Of a DNA stretch of 64,000 bases, positions 48,501 through 58,235 are shown one piece after another. Position numbers and translations under genes: made by a program. Numbering within the stretch: the first letter of the stretch is position 1; each line of letters starts with the position of its first letter. The DNA is from Antedon bifida (taxonomy: Eukaryota > Echinodermata > Crinoidea > Comatulida > Antedonidae), in contig OY727093.1 in the NCBI GenBank assembly GCA_963402885.1, positions 1,240,001-1,304,000 of the forward strand, in the 5' to 3' direction. The notes under the pieces are model-generated. The model worked only from the letters and a program-made list of their open reading frames with translations. It was not told the DNA's origin and made no database searches.

Positions 48501-51500
48501 ATGTCACACCACAGTATCCAGCCAAGCATGCAGTTTTAATTTGTCTTTTTTTATATGAAAAAGGACATCAACTACTACAATGTCATGATGATTGTCTAGA
48601 CATGGGTTTATATAGAAGGATAAAGCAATGACATTGCAAACACACCCCAGTCAATAAATTAAAAGCCATTACAACAGGTACATGCCAAGTAATTATTGTA
48701 CTAACATTACAGTGCTACAATAAATCATCAATATACTGTATTTTATTATATAAGAATTTAAGCTGAATAAGAAGTTAAGTGTTTTGTCAGTCAAGGTAAC
48801 TAACAAGACTATTTTGCATTCAGTTGTAGTAGAACAATTTTGAATGGAGTTGCTTTTTAAAAAACAGGTAGATTAGAATAACACATTTATTATATAAATA
48901 TCTGTCACCTATTTTGCTTACCACATTGTGATACTTTTTTTACAGTAGTTACTGTATAGAGATATTAATATCTCTATGGTTACTGTAACAAAATATTACC
49001 ATGGATACTTTTTAGCTAACCTAACCTGGCCTACTTTTAATGTTTGATGTATGTTAAGAACAGGAACGCTGGTAGAACAAAGGACAGAGAAATAACCTCA
49101 TGACTTTTTACTTGACATTAGATGGTTATTATATGATCTACATTGTATGAGGGTCTGCACTAGAACAATATTCATTCTTCTTTCGTGCAAGCTCCAGGGA
49201 AAAAAACATAATAAAGTTAAAGTGTACATAGAAACTTTACAACAATACCTTTATTGTCAGCTGCAATGAATCCAAGGATATTTTTGTGCCGAAGCATAAC
49301 AGTTTGGTAAATTTCTGCCTCTCGGAACCATGATTTTTCCTCACGGGTAGAGAAGACCTTTACAGCGACTGGTTCGTTCCGCCAACTACCACGATACACC
49401 TCCCCATAACGCCCTTTACCGATACATTCTTGTATGGTAATCTGGCGAGCAATTGTACGCTGCACAAGTAGAGGTAGCCCTGTAGATGTGAGAAAGAGAT
49501 AATGAGTTAGGAATTGGACTGATAAATTCTATGTTGTTGGTAATTACTTGCAATATGTATTGTACATGTCTTTCATGTTATACCAATTCAATTAATTGGG
49601 TCAAATAATACATTTCTTTTATATTTATTATCATATTTCAACCATTACAATATTTTTCAACATTTTTATTATTTTTTTTAAAATAAGAAATGTTTTCCAA
49701 AAGCTTGACAAGTCTCATATCTGTTTTTTACTTAACCGTTTAAATTAGCTTTTAGATTATTCTATTATTTAACACTGATCAATGTACCAACAGGGCTCTG
49801 TTAGTTACAGTATTTGACACTGATCAATGTACCAACAGGGCTCTGTTAGTTACAGTATTTGCATTTTGATTAAAATTTATTATTTCTATTTAGAATTTAG
49901 AAATAACATTCAAAAATATTGATAATAAATTGGTTTCTACAAAAAAAAAAAAAGAATCCAACAATATTTAATACTAGAAAAAAAAAAAAAAAATTATTAT
50001 CATTTCTAGTTATACATTTTCAAATAAATATCTGAATCACAACTGCGATAAAAAATTAATTTATAATATAAGTTGAAAAATTCAAGATAAAGCACTTTTT
50101 TTTAAGAAACAAATGTATTTAAAGCAGTACTGTACATTTTTGTATTTATATATTTAATTGCCTAAGGTTAACCATAAGCGAAGGATAACGAATTGTCATG
50201 GATAACCAATCATTCACTATCCTTCTTAATGGTGGCAATCCCGTTCACAAGACAAACATATACACAAGATGCTCTACATAAACAAAGTCTTATTACAAGT
50301 CTTTGGGAGTGGAGTTATAAATTGTCATTAGAAAAATTAGGACTTGATAGCCAAGCATCATAACCACCAAGCCTCAACTGAACAAAATCAGACAATCAGA
50401 AATTGACTAATCAACTGTAAAATAATGTGTAAGACAAGACATAGTATTTCATACTTCATTGCTTCATATTATTCTTGAAATCACATGGGCATCCCAAATT
50501 ATCTAATGTAATTGCCTAGCTACAGGATATAAAAGGTTTCCCACACGAATGTCTAGACAGGGGAATGACGCACTAGCAGAGAGAGAAAAAGAGAAGTAGT
50601 AAAGACTAATAATATTAAGTCATTAGTACTCTTAACAAACACGCATAGTGAAATATTACATATTCTAAGTAGTAAGAAGGTATTTTTGTTTTGTAATTTT
50701 ACCTTAAAAAAAATAATTATTGGTACAAAAAAAGTGACGAGATTCAACAATTTCTATTTTTTCCCCTAAATTCTGTTACAATATACAGTAAAGTATACAG
50801 TATGAAAAAAAAATATAAAGCATAGAATGACATATGCGTATTTCTGTGAAACAGAACTTAGATCCAGACAAAGATTAACATGCATATTTGTGATTTTTCA
50901 ACAAAAAACATGTAGTATTTTTTAGCACAGAAATGAACGTAATTGGAACTTGTAACAAAATAATCTTAATACTGTATGTCCAGCAAGGTCCAATGACATT
51001 AGATAAACAATGCTATTGTCTGCAGCACCCTCTGTAGATATGTTAATACTCTGAACATTAGCATACATTATTCTAATTAAAATCCAAAATGTCAATGCCA
51101 TAGCATGAAAGTACAAACAAAAGAAATTTAATAAATTCTACACAATATTCTCCCAATTGAAATTTATTTTGGACCAAATTGTGAAGTGATATACTGTAAG
51201 CATAGATATCTAAATATCTATCAAAAATGTCAAAATATATTTAAATATTTTATCAATCCAACGGATATAGCTTCCAATTGCTATTGTGTAATGTATTTAA
51301 TATCTAGGCTTAGCCCATGGAGCTATAGCTCTATGGGCTAAGCCTACCATATCTACTGTACTCTTATTTTATGATATATATCTTCTTACACTATTTTAAT
51401 ACCGGTTGGAACCAATTAATTCTGGTGAATCTTGCTGGGTAAAAAAAATGGCTTTGTGAGGAAACTGCTGCCATAACACTAGGAATAATACTAATATTAG

Positions 51501-54500
51501 TTATCATGAAGAATCCTAATGGTAGCTATTTCCCTGAATATGTTTGCGGCTATCTGTATACAAATACACCTGCCAAGTCATGCATGACGGCCGCTTTTTA
51601 AGTGATTACATTATTACACATTATATTATACATTATTTTGCCCATTTTGAACTAACAATAACAATCATAGTTCTACATGTTATTAATTAATTTGAGCACA
51701 AGTTAGCCTAGGCCTATGATTATGTGTATTTTTTGGTCGATAGTGTAGCACCGCAATGCCTATTCGGTAGAAAACTAAACATAGTTGATTTATTTCATGA
51801 TAAGGCACTACATACATTTTTTTTCTCATTCATTGGCCATTGAAAAAAGTTGGGAGGTACTGTATAAATGATGAACTTACCTGATCCTGAACCAGGTAGA
51901 GTTGGATCAATGATATCAATGAGGCTAGGACCTCCATCTAAGAACTGAGTAGTATCAGGGTCAGTGATCAACATGTTAGGCATATTCTGTTGACAATGCC
52001 GAGCTATCAAGATAATCATTATCAGGATACATATGAAACATATAGGCACAGCAATGAGAGCTGCAAGTTCCAGTGTATCAAACTTGTTCTTGCTGCTGTC
52101 CTTTAGATCTGTCAAGAAAAGCATGAATATTGCAATAAACCAAAGATGATGTTGGCTGTTAAGTTATGAGATTAATAATAAACAAAGGTAATACAGTAAG
52201 TAACTAGAAGGGCACTTGGAGAGCTCAAACCACCACCAATGCTACATATCAAAAAAGACGTATAAGGTTTTACAATGAAAATCTCTATGGTCAAACTGTC
52301 CATTGCTCTGGTCAGCTTGATATTTGACCTAAGCATATGAAAATCCAATCACATGTTGTTCAATATAGCTATGAATCCATCCTTTAAAATCTTATGAAAA
52401 TTGGGAAATAACTTTTGAGTAATCCTGCTAACAAAATGGCAGAGGAAAATATGCAATTATTACTATAATGCCTCCCAGATTCCATTTAAAAAAATTAATA
52501 AAATCAACATTGTAAATTACTAATGTTTGATTCAATACCTTTACAGGTCTCTTCACATAACTCTAATGTTGTAAAGCTATTCTCATTGCCTCCACATCCA
52601 GAATACTCAAACTTTACACAACGGTTAGCTTGTGCCATGTACGCATACCTCACTAATCCTAATCCTTTGCAAGTACCAGTGTGTAGTGGTTGGTTACATA
52701 TAACTACAAGAAAAACAAATACATTCCTGCATACAAAAGATACAACACATTTTTATGTATTAGGGCTAGAGATTTTGTTTACAACTAACAAACCATTAGG
52801 GACCATGCCAAAATTATTCTACTGCAGTTTACTGATACTATTTTGTTTACAGTAATATTTAACCTGTTTATGGAATTATTTACAAAACATACACCATTTA
52901 TTGCAGAGAATACATCATAAACTACATTTCAGTGTCCATGCCTGAAAAAATGTGTAAAAATAGTTAACTGACAGAACGATTTTGACACAGTTTCCTTAAA
53001 TCTAAGTAGCAACCCTTCTAGCAAGTTACAAGTCTTGTTTATTTATCTATATATATCACTGGTATATTTTAATCAATTATAAACATACAAATACATTCTT
53101 AACATTTAGCAACAGGAAAAAAGTAACATTTTCAGCTGAATTGCACTTTATGATAACAGAAAAGGATTACAATTAAAAACAAAACACATTTTATATTAGA
53201 TGCACAAATTTAAAATGTGGAAAATAATAATTCCTGGTTGATCAGATAGTAAGTCCCATTATTGATACTAACCACTTGGTATAGGTGTGTATGGCAACAT
53301 TATAATGTCCAAGTTCTCATTACAGTAGTCAGCATCATTACAACACTTCTTCCCATACATGTTTGAGGGAGCAGACTCCACACAACTGATATGCTTTGCA
53401 GAATCGTTTTTCCCTATTGTCATGAGATCTTCTTCAAGAATACAAAATAATAAGGTTTCCAATGTTCTGCCTTTTCTCTGTATAACCTTTGCACATTGTC
53501 CTTTCTTTCCAGCATCACAATAATTGGAATCACATAATTTCACATTTGGATCATCACAAGAACACAAAATACCTGAAAAATGGTGAATAAAAACAAAAAA
53601 CATTTTTAAAACCAGCAGGTCAAATGAATCGTTAACTTTGTATACAAATACTGGGAATATGCAATAAAAGCAATAATCAGAAATCAGTGGTGCCGGCTAG
53701 TAATAGTATGCCTAGACGTCTTAAATTCCAACGCGTGTTCTCTAAATAGTCTACTTCCATTAAATATTTAAAAATATCATTACATAATATTAGCAATTAA
53801 TGGGTCCTCCTAAATACCAAGACCTACCAAGACCTACCAAGACCTGTCAATTTAAAGTGTTAATTTAACGAAATATGATATATATAGACTTCTAATAGCA
53901 TTTCCAACAATAAAACCTCAATTTTAGCGCTATATAGACACCAAAAATGTTAAATAATCGACAAGCTTCGCGTTCGCGAAACGAACTGAGTTGATGCATA
54001 CATTGCGTCACAAATGTCCGTATTGCGTCAACTAGTATGACCAACCAAGACCTACCAAGACCTGTCAATTTAAAGTGTTATTTTAACGAAATATAATATA
54101 TATAGACTTCTAATAGCTTTTCAAACAATAAAACCTCAATTGTAGCGCGATATAGACACCAAAAATGTTAAATGTAGGCCTACGACCCAGTAGGCCTATG
54201 ACAGGAGAACTGCGTCGAGTGTCAGTGAGCCATACTAGTTGACGCAATACGGACATTTGTGACGCAATGTATGCATCAACAACTCAGTTCATTTCACGAA
54301 GCTTGTCGATTATTTAACATTTTCGTAAAATTTTTGGTGTCTATATCGCGCTGAAATTGTTGGAAATGCTATTAGAAGTCTATATATATCATATTTCGTT
54401 AAAATAACACTTTAAATTGACAGGTCTTGGTAGGTCTTGGTTGGTCATACTAGTTGACGCAATACGGACATTTGTGACGCAATGTATGCATCAACTCAGT

Positions 54501-55245
54501 TCGTTTCGCGAACGCGAAGCTTGTCGATTATTTAACATTTTCGTAACATTTTTGGTGTCTATATCGCGCTGAAATTGTTGGAAATGCTATTAGAAGTCTA
54601 TATATATCATATTTCGTTAAAATAACACTTTAAATTGACAGGTCTTGGTAGGTCTTGGTTGGTCATACTAGTTGACGCAATACGGACATTTGTGACGCAA
54701 TGTATGCATCAACTCAGTTCGTTTCGCGAACGCGAAGCTTGTCGATTATTTAACATTTTTGGTGTCTATATCGCGCTAAAATTAAGGTTTTATTGTTGGA
54801 AATGCTATTAGAAGTCTATATATATCATATTTCGTTAAATTAACACTTTAAATTGACAGGTCTTGGTAGTTCTTGGTAGGTCTTGGTAGGTCTTGGTATT
54901 TAGGAGGACCCCAATTAATAGCCTAAATAAAGTAAAGACTATACCTAGTTATAGAACAGGCCTAGGCCTTAATCTACCTTATTATGTCCACTATACTAGG
55001 CATGTAGCATGGGCCTCTATGTAGAGCAAAGCTAGGCTAAAGCGTAGACTTTCTAATAAGCAAGGCTAGATCCATCCAGCAGGCTAGGTAGGCTGGCGAC
55101 ATTTAATACGTTGTTGTGGTGTACGAAATCCTATTCCACTTTCCTAACCACTTTCTTTTTGTTCAAACTTACCAGTGACACAATGTGGAACAAAACACAC
55201 TACAAAAACAGTTAAAGCTAAATATCTACAACTTATTAGTTCCAT
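45469..55245 (-). CDS. TGFBR1: TGF-beta/activin type I receptor (ALK4/5/7 class), 8 coding exons
   Basis: Eight minus-strand exons join in frame to 512 codons plus stop (human ALK4/5 have about 505). Order: signal peptide (1-24); cysteine-rich ligand-binding ectodomain ending in the CCNDADYCN box; one membrane helix (about 139-161); GS segment (about 193-203); Ser/Thr kinase (about 215-500). Visible kinase features: glycine loop GKGRYGEV (221-228), Lys241 in [12 protein letters not shown] with Asp342, DLG (360-362), and [12 protein letters not shown] near the end. The L45 loop (ADNKDSGIS) resembles receptors that activate Smad2/3 rather than BMP Smads. The known mechanism is that ligand-assembled type II receptor phosphorylates the GS segment, and this kinase then phosphorylates R-Smads. 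Oddities: the GS segment is [10 protein letters not shown] instead of the usual TTSGSGSGLP, and SPE replaces APE. Which vertebrate paralogue is closest cannot be settled, so the symbol is provisional. Confidence 0.93.
45757..45887 (-). CDS. TGFBR1: Receptor coding exon 7: kinase C-lobe
   Basis: The acceptor is a run of 13 T followed by CAAG; donor TTGAG|GTATGT. Encodes [37 protein letters not shown] ends only about 41 bp upstream of this acceptor. Confidence 0.93.
45929..46771 (+). mobile_element. 5'-truncated LINE (L2/CR1/jockey-like) in a receptor intron
   Basis: An open frame of 187 codons is followed by a 3' UTR of about 245 bp and an AAATC microsatellite tail (46757-46775). ATCATCAT on both sides (45921-45928, 46772-46779) is a candidate 8-bp target duplication, but the flanks are simple sequence. 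It lies antisense to the receptor gene, in the intron between exons 6 and 7. The 5' part, with endonuclease and most of the reverse transcriptase, is missing. Confidence 0.85.
45948..46511 (+). pseudogene. Reverse transcriptase C-terminal region of the LINE
   Basis: The frame is open for 187 codons and shows the C-terminal conserved words of non-LTR reverse transcriptases: [42 protein letters not shown], and [12 protein letters not shown] close to the end. The palm catalytic residues lie upstream and are absent, so the product could not be active. The lack of stops and frameshifts suggests a fairly recent insertion. The apparent start is only the point where the truncated frame opens. Confidence 0.85.
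47181..47462 (-). CDS. TGFBR1: Receptor coding exon 6: catalytic loop and activation segment
   Basis: Acceptor AACTATAG, donor GGAG|GTAAAC. Encodes [37 protein letters not shown] and [12 protein letters not shown]. The activation-segment end is SPE rather than APE. Confidence 0.94.
47925..48092 (-). CDS. TGFBR1: Receptor coding exon 5: L45 loop to alpha-E
   Basis: Acceptor TCTTTCAG, donor CAAG|GTATGA. Encodes the C-terminal side of the L45 loop, [15 protein letters not shown] and [10 protein letters not shown]. Confidence 0.93.
48940..48990. repeat. Perfect 22-bp palindrome with inverted flanks
   Basis: ATAGAGATATTAATATCTCTAT at 48955-48976 is its own reverse complement, and TTACAGTA/TACTGTAA words flank it. 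It is in the receptor intron between exons 4 and 5. Confidence 0.7.
49249..49479 (-). CDS. TGFBR1: Receptor coding exon 4: kinase N-lobe
   Basis: Acceptor CATCTACAG, donor AAAG|GTATTG. Encodes [11 protein letters not shown], the glycine loop, VAVK, and [20 protein letters not shown], among the most conserved stretches of type I receptors. Confidence 0.94.
49772..49861. repeat. Perfect tandem duplication, 2 x 45 bp
   Basis: The unit begins ACACTGATCAATGTACCAAC and ends TTACAGTATTTG; the second copy (49817-49861) is identical. A recent duplication in the receptor intron between exons 3 and 4. Confidence 0.9.
50265..50350 (+). repeat. Dispersed repeat shared with 61410-61480
   Basis: ACATAAACAAAGTCTTATTA and GGGAGTGGAG correspond to ACATAAACAAAGTCTTCTAA and TGGAATGGAG at 61428-61465. 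Both copies continue with TTGTCAT and GAGAAAA/TAGAAAA. Family unknown. Confidence 0.5.
51305..51346. repeat. 42-bp near-perfect palindrome
   Basis: Two 21-base arms (TAGGCTTAGCCCATGGAGC... and its inverse) match at 20 positions with no spacer, predicting a strong hairpin or cruciform in the receptor intron between exons 3 and 4. Confidence 0.85.
51881..52108 (-). CDS. TGFBR1: Receptor coding exon 3: membrane helix and GS segment
   Basis: Acceptor CTTGACAG, donor ATCAG|GTAAGTTC. Encodes the stalk, the hydrophobic span [20 protein letters not shown], a basic stop-transfer RHC, and the start of the GS segment (DPTLPGSGS). The upstream membrane-proximal part has several acidic residues. Confidence 0.92.
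52799..52995. mobile_element. Harbinger-like MITE, copy in a receptor intron
   Basis: Starts GGGACCATGCCAAAATTATT and ends TTTGACACAGTTTCC, with TTA on both sides (52796-52798, 52996-52998). More decayed than the copy at 40649-40860. It lies in the intron between exons 2 and 3. Confidence 0.7.
53273..53572 (-). CDS. TGFBR1: Receptor coding exon 2: ligand-binding ectodomain
   Basis: Acceptor TTTTTCAG, donor AGTG|GTTAGT (a less common GTTAGT). Encodes about 100 residues with the cysteine pattern of the activin-receptor three-finger fold, starting CSCDDP and ending with CCNDADYCN. Confidence 0.92.
53802..54911. mobile_element. 1.1-kb multiply inverted DNA transposon, 8-bp target duplication
   Basis: The termini are exact inverted repeats starting GGGTCCTCCTAAATACCAAG and ending in its reverse complement. 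CAATTAAT is duplicated on both sides (53794-53801 and 54912-54919). The interior is five copies of a unit of about 220 bp: two in forward orientation (53.82-54.05 and 54.05-54.23 kb, the second shortened) and three inverted (54.23-54.44, 54.44-54.67 and 54.67-54.90 kb). Units carry TTTCGCGAACGCGAAGC and GACGCAATACGGACATTTGT and are joined by AGACCTACCA/GGTCTTGGTA repeats. No coding capacity. The 8-bp duplication fits hAT, P, Merlin or MULE types; family undecided. It sits in the first intron of the receptor gene. Confidence 0.88.
55173..55245 (-). CDS. TGFBR1: Receptor coding exon 1: signal peptide
   Basis: ATG at 55245-55243. The 24 codons start MELISC and contain the hydrophobic core [11 protein letters not shown], then PHCVT. 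Donor G|GTAAGTT, phase 1. Confidence 0.88.
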
Positions 55246-55753
55246 GTTTAATCAATTGTTAACATTATAAAAACATCCACATTTCACGAAAAACATTTCA
55301 AGCATGAAACAACAATCATTCAACAACGAGAGCAGTCACCATTTTCCCGATTTATTCGTCAACTTTATTTGTAACCTTTCACCTCAGTTTGACCTCTTCT
55401 TCATTTTGTAATTTGAAATTAATCCGCTACATGCATTTTTCCAATGTTTTTATACTATTTTGCAAGGTAATTTAATTGTGTTTGATATTTATTGATATAT
55501 ATTTTATTATTATCGTTATTTAAGTACGCTTTTATATTACTCATATTATTAATTGATGTTAGATTTGTAAGATATAACCTTGCCTAAAAAAGAGTACGAA
55601 TGATTTTAATTATTCATGATGTCAGCAGCGAGAGGTCGTCGACCGCGTCGACGACACGAAGATCGATATCCGGCAGCTCAATTTACAAACAAACAAGTTC
55701 TGTTTTTGGTCCCCCCAGTCTTCTGTCATCGAGAGTCTTCCTTTCTGCGCTTG
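55246..55753 (+). promoter_or_regulatory. Head-to-head promoter region of the receptor and ASB8 genes
   Basis: The receptor ATG (minus) is at 55245; the likely ASB8 leader exon (plus) ends at a TTG|GTTAGT donor at 55753. The distance between the two probable start-site areas is only a few hundred bases. The ASB8 side (55615-55755) is CpG-rich in an AT-rich neighbourhood and contains the perfect hairpin GTCGTCGAC-CGC-GTCGACGAC (55635-55655). No TATA box is seen in either direction. Confidence 0.45.
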
Positions 55754-55799
55754 GTTAGTACATTATTCATCCCTAACTAGGTCTAGCTAGGCATAACTA

Positions 55800-56000
55800 G
55801 CTAAGCTAGGCTACAGTATCCTCTATTCTAATCCTAGCTAAAAATAAAGCTACTGCAAGCACCTACCTACTAACTAACTAGCTAGCTAGCTAGGCCTAGG
55901 CCTAGGCCTACAGTAAACTTTTATTAAAAGGAGGCATAGGGCTAGGAGCCTAGGCTAGATGGACTACTATTTAGCTTAGTAGCAGGCCTAGGCCTAGAGG
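55800..56000. repeat. TAGGCCTA-rich and CTAG-rich low-complexity sequence
   Basis: Runs of CTAACTAA, GCTAGCTAG and three consecutive TAGGCC units, within the presumed first intron of the ASB8 gene. Confidence 0.7.
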
Positions 56001-56870
56001 GCGACTCCCTCCTTTGTAGCCAGCTGAGAGGCCTGTAAGTTAAGGTGTTGTACCCCACAACAAGCTGAGGATAGGCCTATGTTGTTAGGAATTCTTCATC
56101 CATCTAAAAAAATTTAATTAAAGCACATACCTTGAATATACCTTGAACCGTAGGACTTTGAGAACTTATTAGCTCATTTGTCCCTCCATTGTCATCAATG
56201 AGATCTCCTCAGTAACACATGCGCCCTTCGGCTTCGCCCCCAACTGGATTCGCCACACAAAGCCACAGTATTGTGCAAAGACATAAAAAATGTTGGCACC
56301 TGAACAGGTTGATATGTATAATAATTATTTTTTGTTTCATTTCTATTTTTAGGTTCAATGGAATTATATTGATGAAAAAGTATCAAGGAATTTAATAAAA
56401 ATTGGTAAATTTCTTATACTTTATAGGCCTAGGCCTACTGTATTTGAAGTATGAAGACAAATAGCAATTATTTTTCATAGATGCCCCTGAAAAAATAATT
56501 TAAACATTATTTTGTTACATAGGCCATTTAAATGTCAAATTCATTCAATTGACCAAAAAACATTTACATAAAACTGTAACTTAAATAGTTGAATTAATAT
56601 ATAAATCATTATTTTTGTATATTTCTGTAAAAGTGAATAACTATTAAAACTACAAAAATGGCCTATTCAAAAGTATTTTTTATTCATTTTCTACACCTGC
56701 TACTGCATAAGAATATTAATAATTTTATGAATATTATAATATTGCCTTAGTATATTTCATTGTGTAAATTGTTAGGAAAAAAATTATATACCATGTCTTT
56801 AACATGCTACAAATAGAAGAACAATAAGCCCTTCCATCCTAGTATAATAAGTAATAATGTACGCATAATC

Positions 56871-56950
56871 ACAAATATGTTCACATTTCAGGTGTGAATG
56901 TACCCTTTAGTAGTATAATGGCGACTGCATGGTACATACTGTATACATAA
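56871..56950 (+). repeat. Partial duplicate of the ASB8 start region
   Basis: The sequence from TATGTTCACATTT through an acceptor CAG, GTGTGAATGTAC and ATGGC(G/A)ACTGCATGGTACAT occurs here and again at 56951-57026, where it begins the real coding exon. This upstream copy has its own acceptor (AG at 56890-56891) and its own ATG (56918), but the frame closes after ten codons (MATAWYILYT, stop at 56948-56950). Confidence 0.85.
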
Positions 56951-57005
56951 TCACATATTATATGTTCACATTTCTGCAGGTGTGAATGTACGCTTCAGTA
57001 GTGTA

Positions 57006-57236
57006 ATGGCAACTGCATGGTACATCATGGAGACAGCACAGCAACACTATCAGTTGTCTGAACGTTTGATACGAGCTGTAAGTGACTGTCGTCTGAATGC
57101 ACATGACACAGTTCTAGAACTCATCAACAAAGGAGCTGATGTAAACCAAGCCCATGGAACCCTGTTACCTCTTCATTGTGCATGCATGGTCAGTGATAAT
57201 GAGATGGTTCAACTGCTGCTACGTAAAGGGGCCAAG
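57006..57236 (+). CDS. ASB8: ASB8 coding exon 1
   Basis: 77 codons from MATAWYIM to LLLRKGAK; donor AAG|GTAAGTAC. An in-frame ATG earlier at 56982 lies in the spliced leader and would add eight residues (MNVRFSSV); the family's usual start and length favour 57006. Confidence 0.88.
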
Positions 57237-58161
57237 GTAAGTACATGCTTAGTGTGAGGCTCATTCAAATATGAATCACCAGACCTTGTCTCTTGAAAAT
57301 TGTCGGTGTAATCCTCATTCAGAGGTGCTGTAAGTGTGCCATTTGTACTTTTGTGTATAGAAGTATACCAAATTTAAGTGTGCTACACTCAAGGGTGTTG
57401 AAAATACCATAAAACTTTTGAAAAGAGACCCATCTTGAAAAGAAGCCCTCTCCCACTTCTCTTGGTCTGCAAAAGTGTGCAGTATTTCTGTCAGATGTGA
57501 AAGAAATAATTAAATGTTTGTGTTTTATTAGGTTGATAGTGTGGATGGCTACCATAGAACTGCCCTTCACTATGCAGCAGAAAAGGATGCAGAATGCCTG
57601 GAGTTGTTACTGCTTCACAAGGCCAATCCAGACTCATTAGATGCCAATAAGAACACACCACTCCATTGGGCCAGCTTCAAGAACAAATCTGAATGTGTAA
57701 GATTACTTCTAAGGTATGGAGCTTATGTTGATGCTCTTGATTATAATGATGATACACCACTACTCTGGGCTGCGCACAAATGCAATTACGAGAGCATTAG
57801 TATTCTGTTAGAGTACGGTGCTGACGTACATGCCGTAAACTCTGGCTTGCAAACGTCAATATCTCGTGCCGCTTGTTTACTGGCAAGCGGGTTGGAACCT
57901 CGGGACGAGCTCAGTCTTAACTTACTCATACAAGCTGCAGGTCAGTTTGACCTTCGGATGGACGGTCAGTTACCAAGTCTAGTGGAACGTGATCGGGAAA
58001 TGTGCAATCGTATGTTGGCATATTGTCAAAACTGTCGTAGTTTGCAGCAGCTGTGTCGATACAGTATACGCAAATGTTTACAGGGTAAACATCTACCTAA
58101 AGTCATTGCTAAACTTCCTATTCCAGTCATAATGCAACGGTTTCTATTACTGCAAACATAA
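57006..58161 (+). CDS. ASB8: Ankyrin repeat and SOCS box protein 8, 2 coding exons, 286 aa
   Basis: Start ATG at 57006, after the acceptor TTTCTGCAG. Exons 57006-57236 and 57532-58161 join in phase 0 (AAG|GTAAGT, TTATTAG|GTT). The product is 286 residues, close to the 288 of the vertebrate protein. Order: an N-terminal segment with the family words WYIM and LSERLIR; about four ankyrin repeats (roughly 33-165), including GTLLPLHCACMVSD, RTALHYAAEKD, NTPLHWASFKN and DDTPLLWAA; a linker; and a SOCS box at about 236-286 with a BC-box-like SLQQLCRYSIRKCL and a Cul5-box-like LPIP. By family knowledge, the SOCS box recruits Elongin B/C and Cullin-5, making this a ubiquitin-ligase substrate adaptor; the ankyrin repeats would bind the target, which is unknown. 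The upstream partial duplicate of its start may affect splicing or translation. Confidence 0.92.
57395..57480. repeat. GAAAAGAAGC-type dispersed repeat in the ASB8 intron
   Basis: ACCATAAAACTTTTGAAAAG and TCTTGAAAAGAAGCCCTCTC resemble the block at 36216-36290 and, inverted in part, 24745-24890. It explains the minus-strand open frame here. Confidence 0.45.
57532..58161 (+). CDS. ASB8: ASB8 coding exon 2
   Basis: 209 codons from VDSVDGYHRTALHY to QRFLLLQT and TAA. Carries the remaining ankyrin repeats and the SOCS box. Confidence 0.92.
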   Translation, partial: VDSVDGYHRTALHYAAEKDAECLELLLLHKANPDSLDANKNTPLHWASFKNKSECVRLLLRYGAYVDALDYNDDTPLLWAAHKCNYESISILLEYGADVHAVNSGLQTSISRAACLLASGLEPRDELSLNLLIQAAGQFDLRMDGQLPSLVERDREMCNRMLAYCQNCRSLQQLCRYSIRKCLQGKHLPKVIAKLPIPVIMQRFLLLQT

Positions 58162-58169
58162 TTGCATTA

Positions 58170-58235
58170 TTTAGTTCATTCTATTCTATTCAGGTTTTTA
58201 TATGGCGCCCTACAAAGAACAGAGCGCCTAACAAT
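58170..58235 (+). repeat. TATGGCGC-type repeat fragment in the ASB8 3' UTR
   Basis: GTTTTTATATGGCGCCCTAC and AGAACAGAGCGCC match the core of the repeats at 19893 and 42120. It begins nine bases after the stop codon. Confidence 0.45.

Noticed and set aside
57319-57570. 83-codon minus-strand open frame in the ASB8 intron
   Set aside because: Lies over a repeat fragment and the start of ASB8 exon 2 on the opposite strand.
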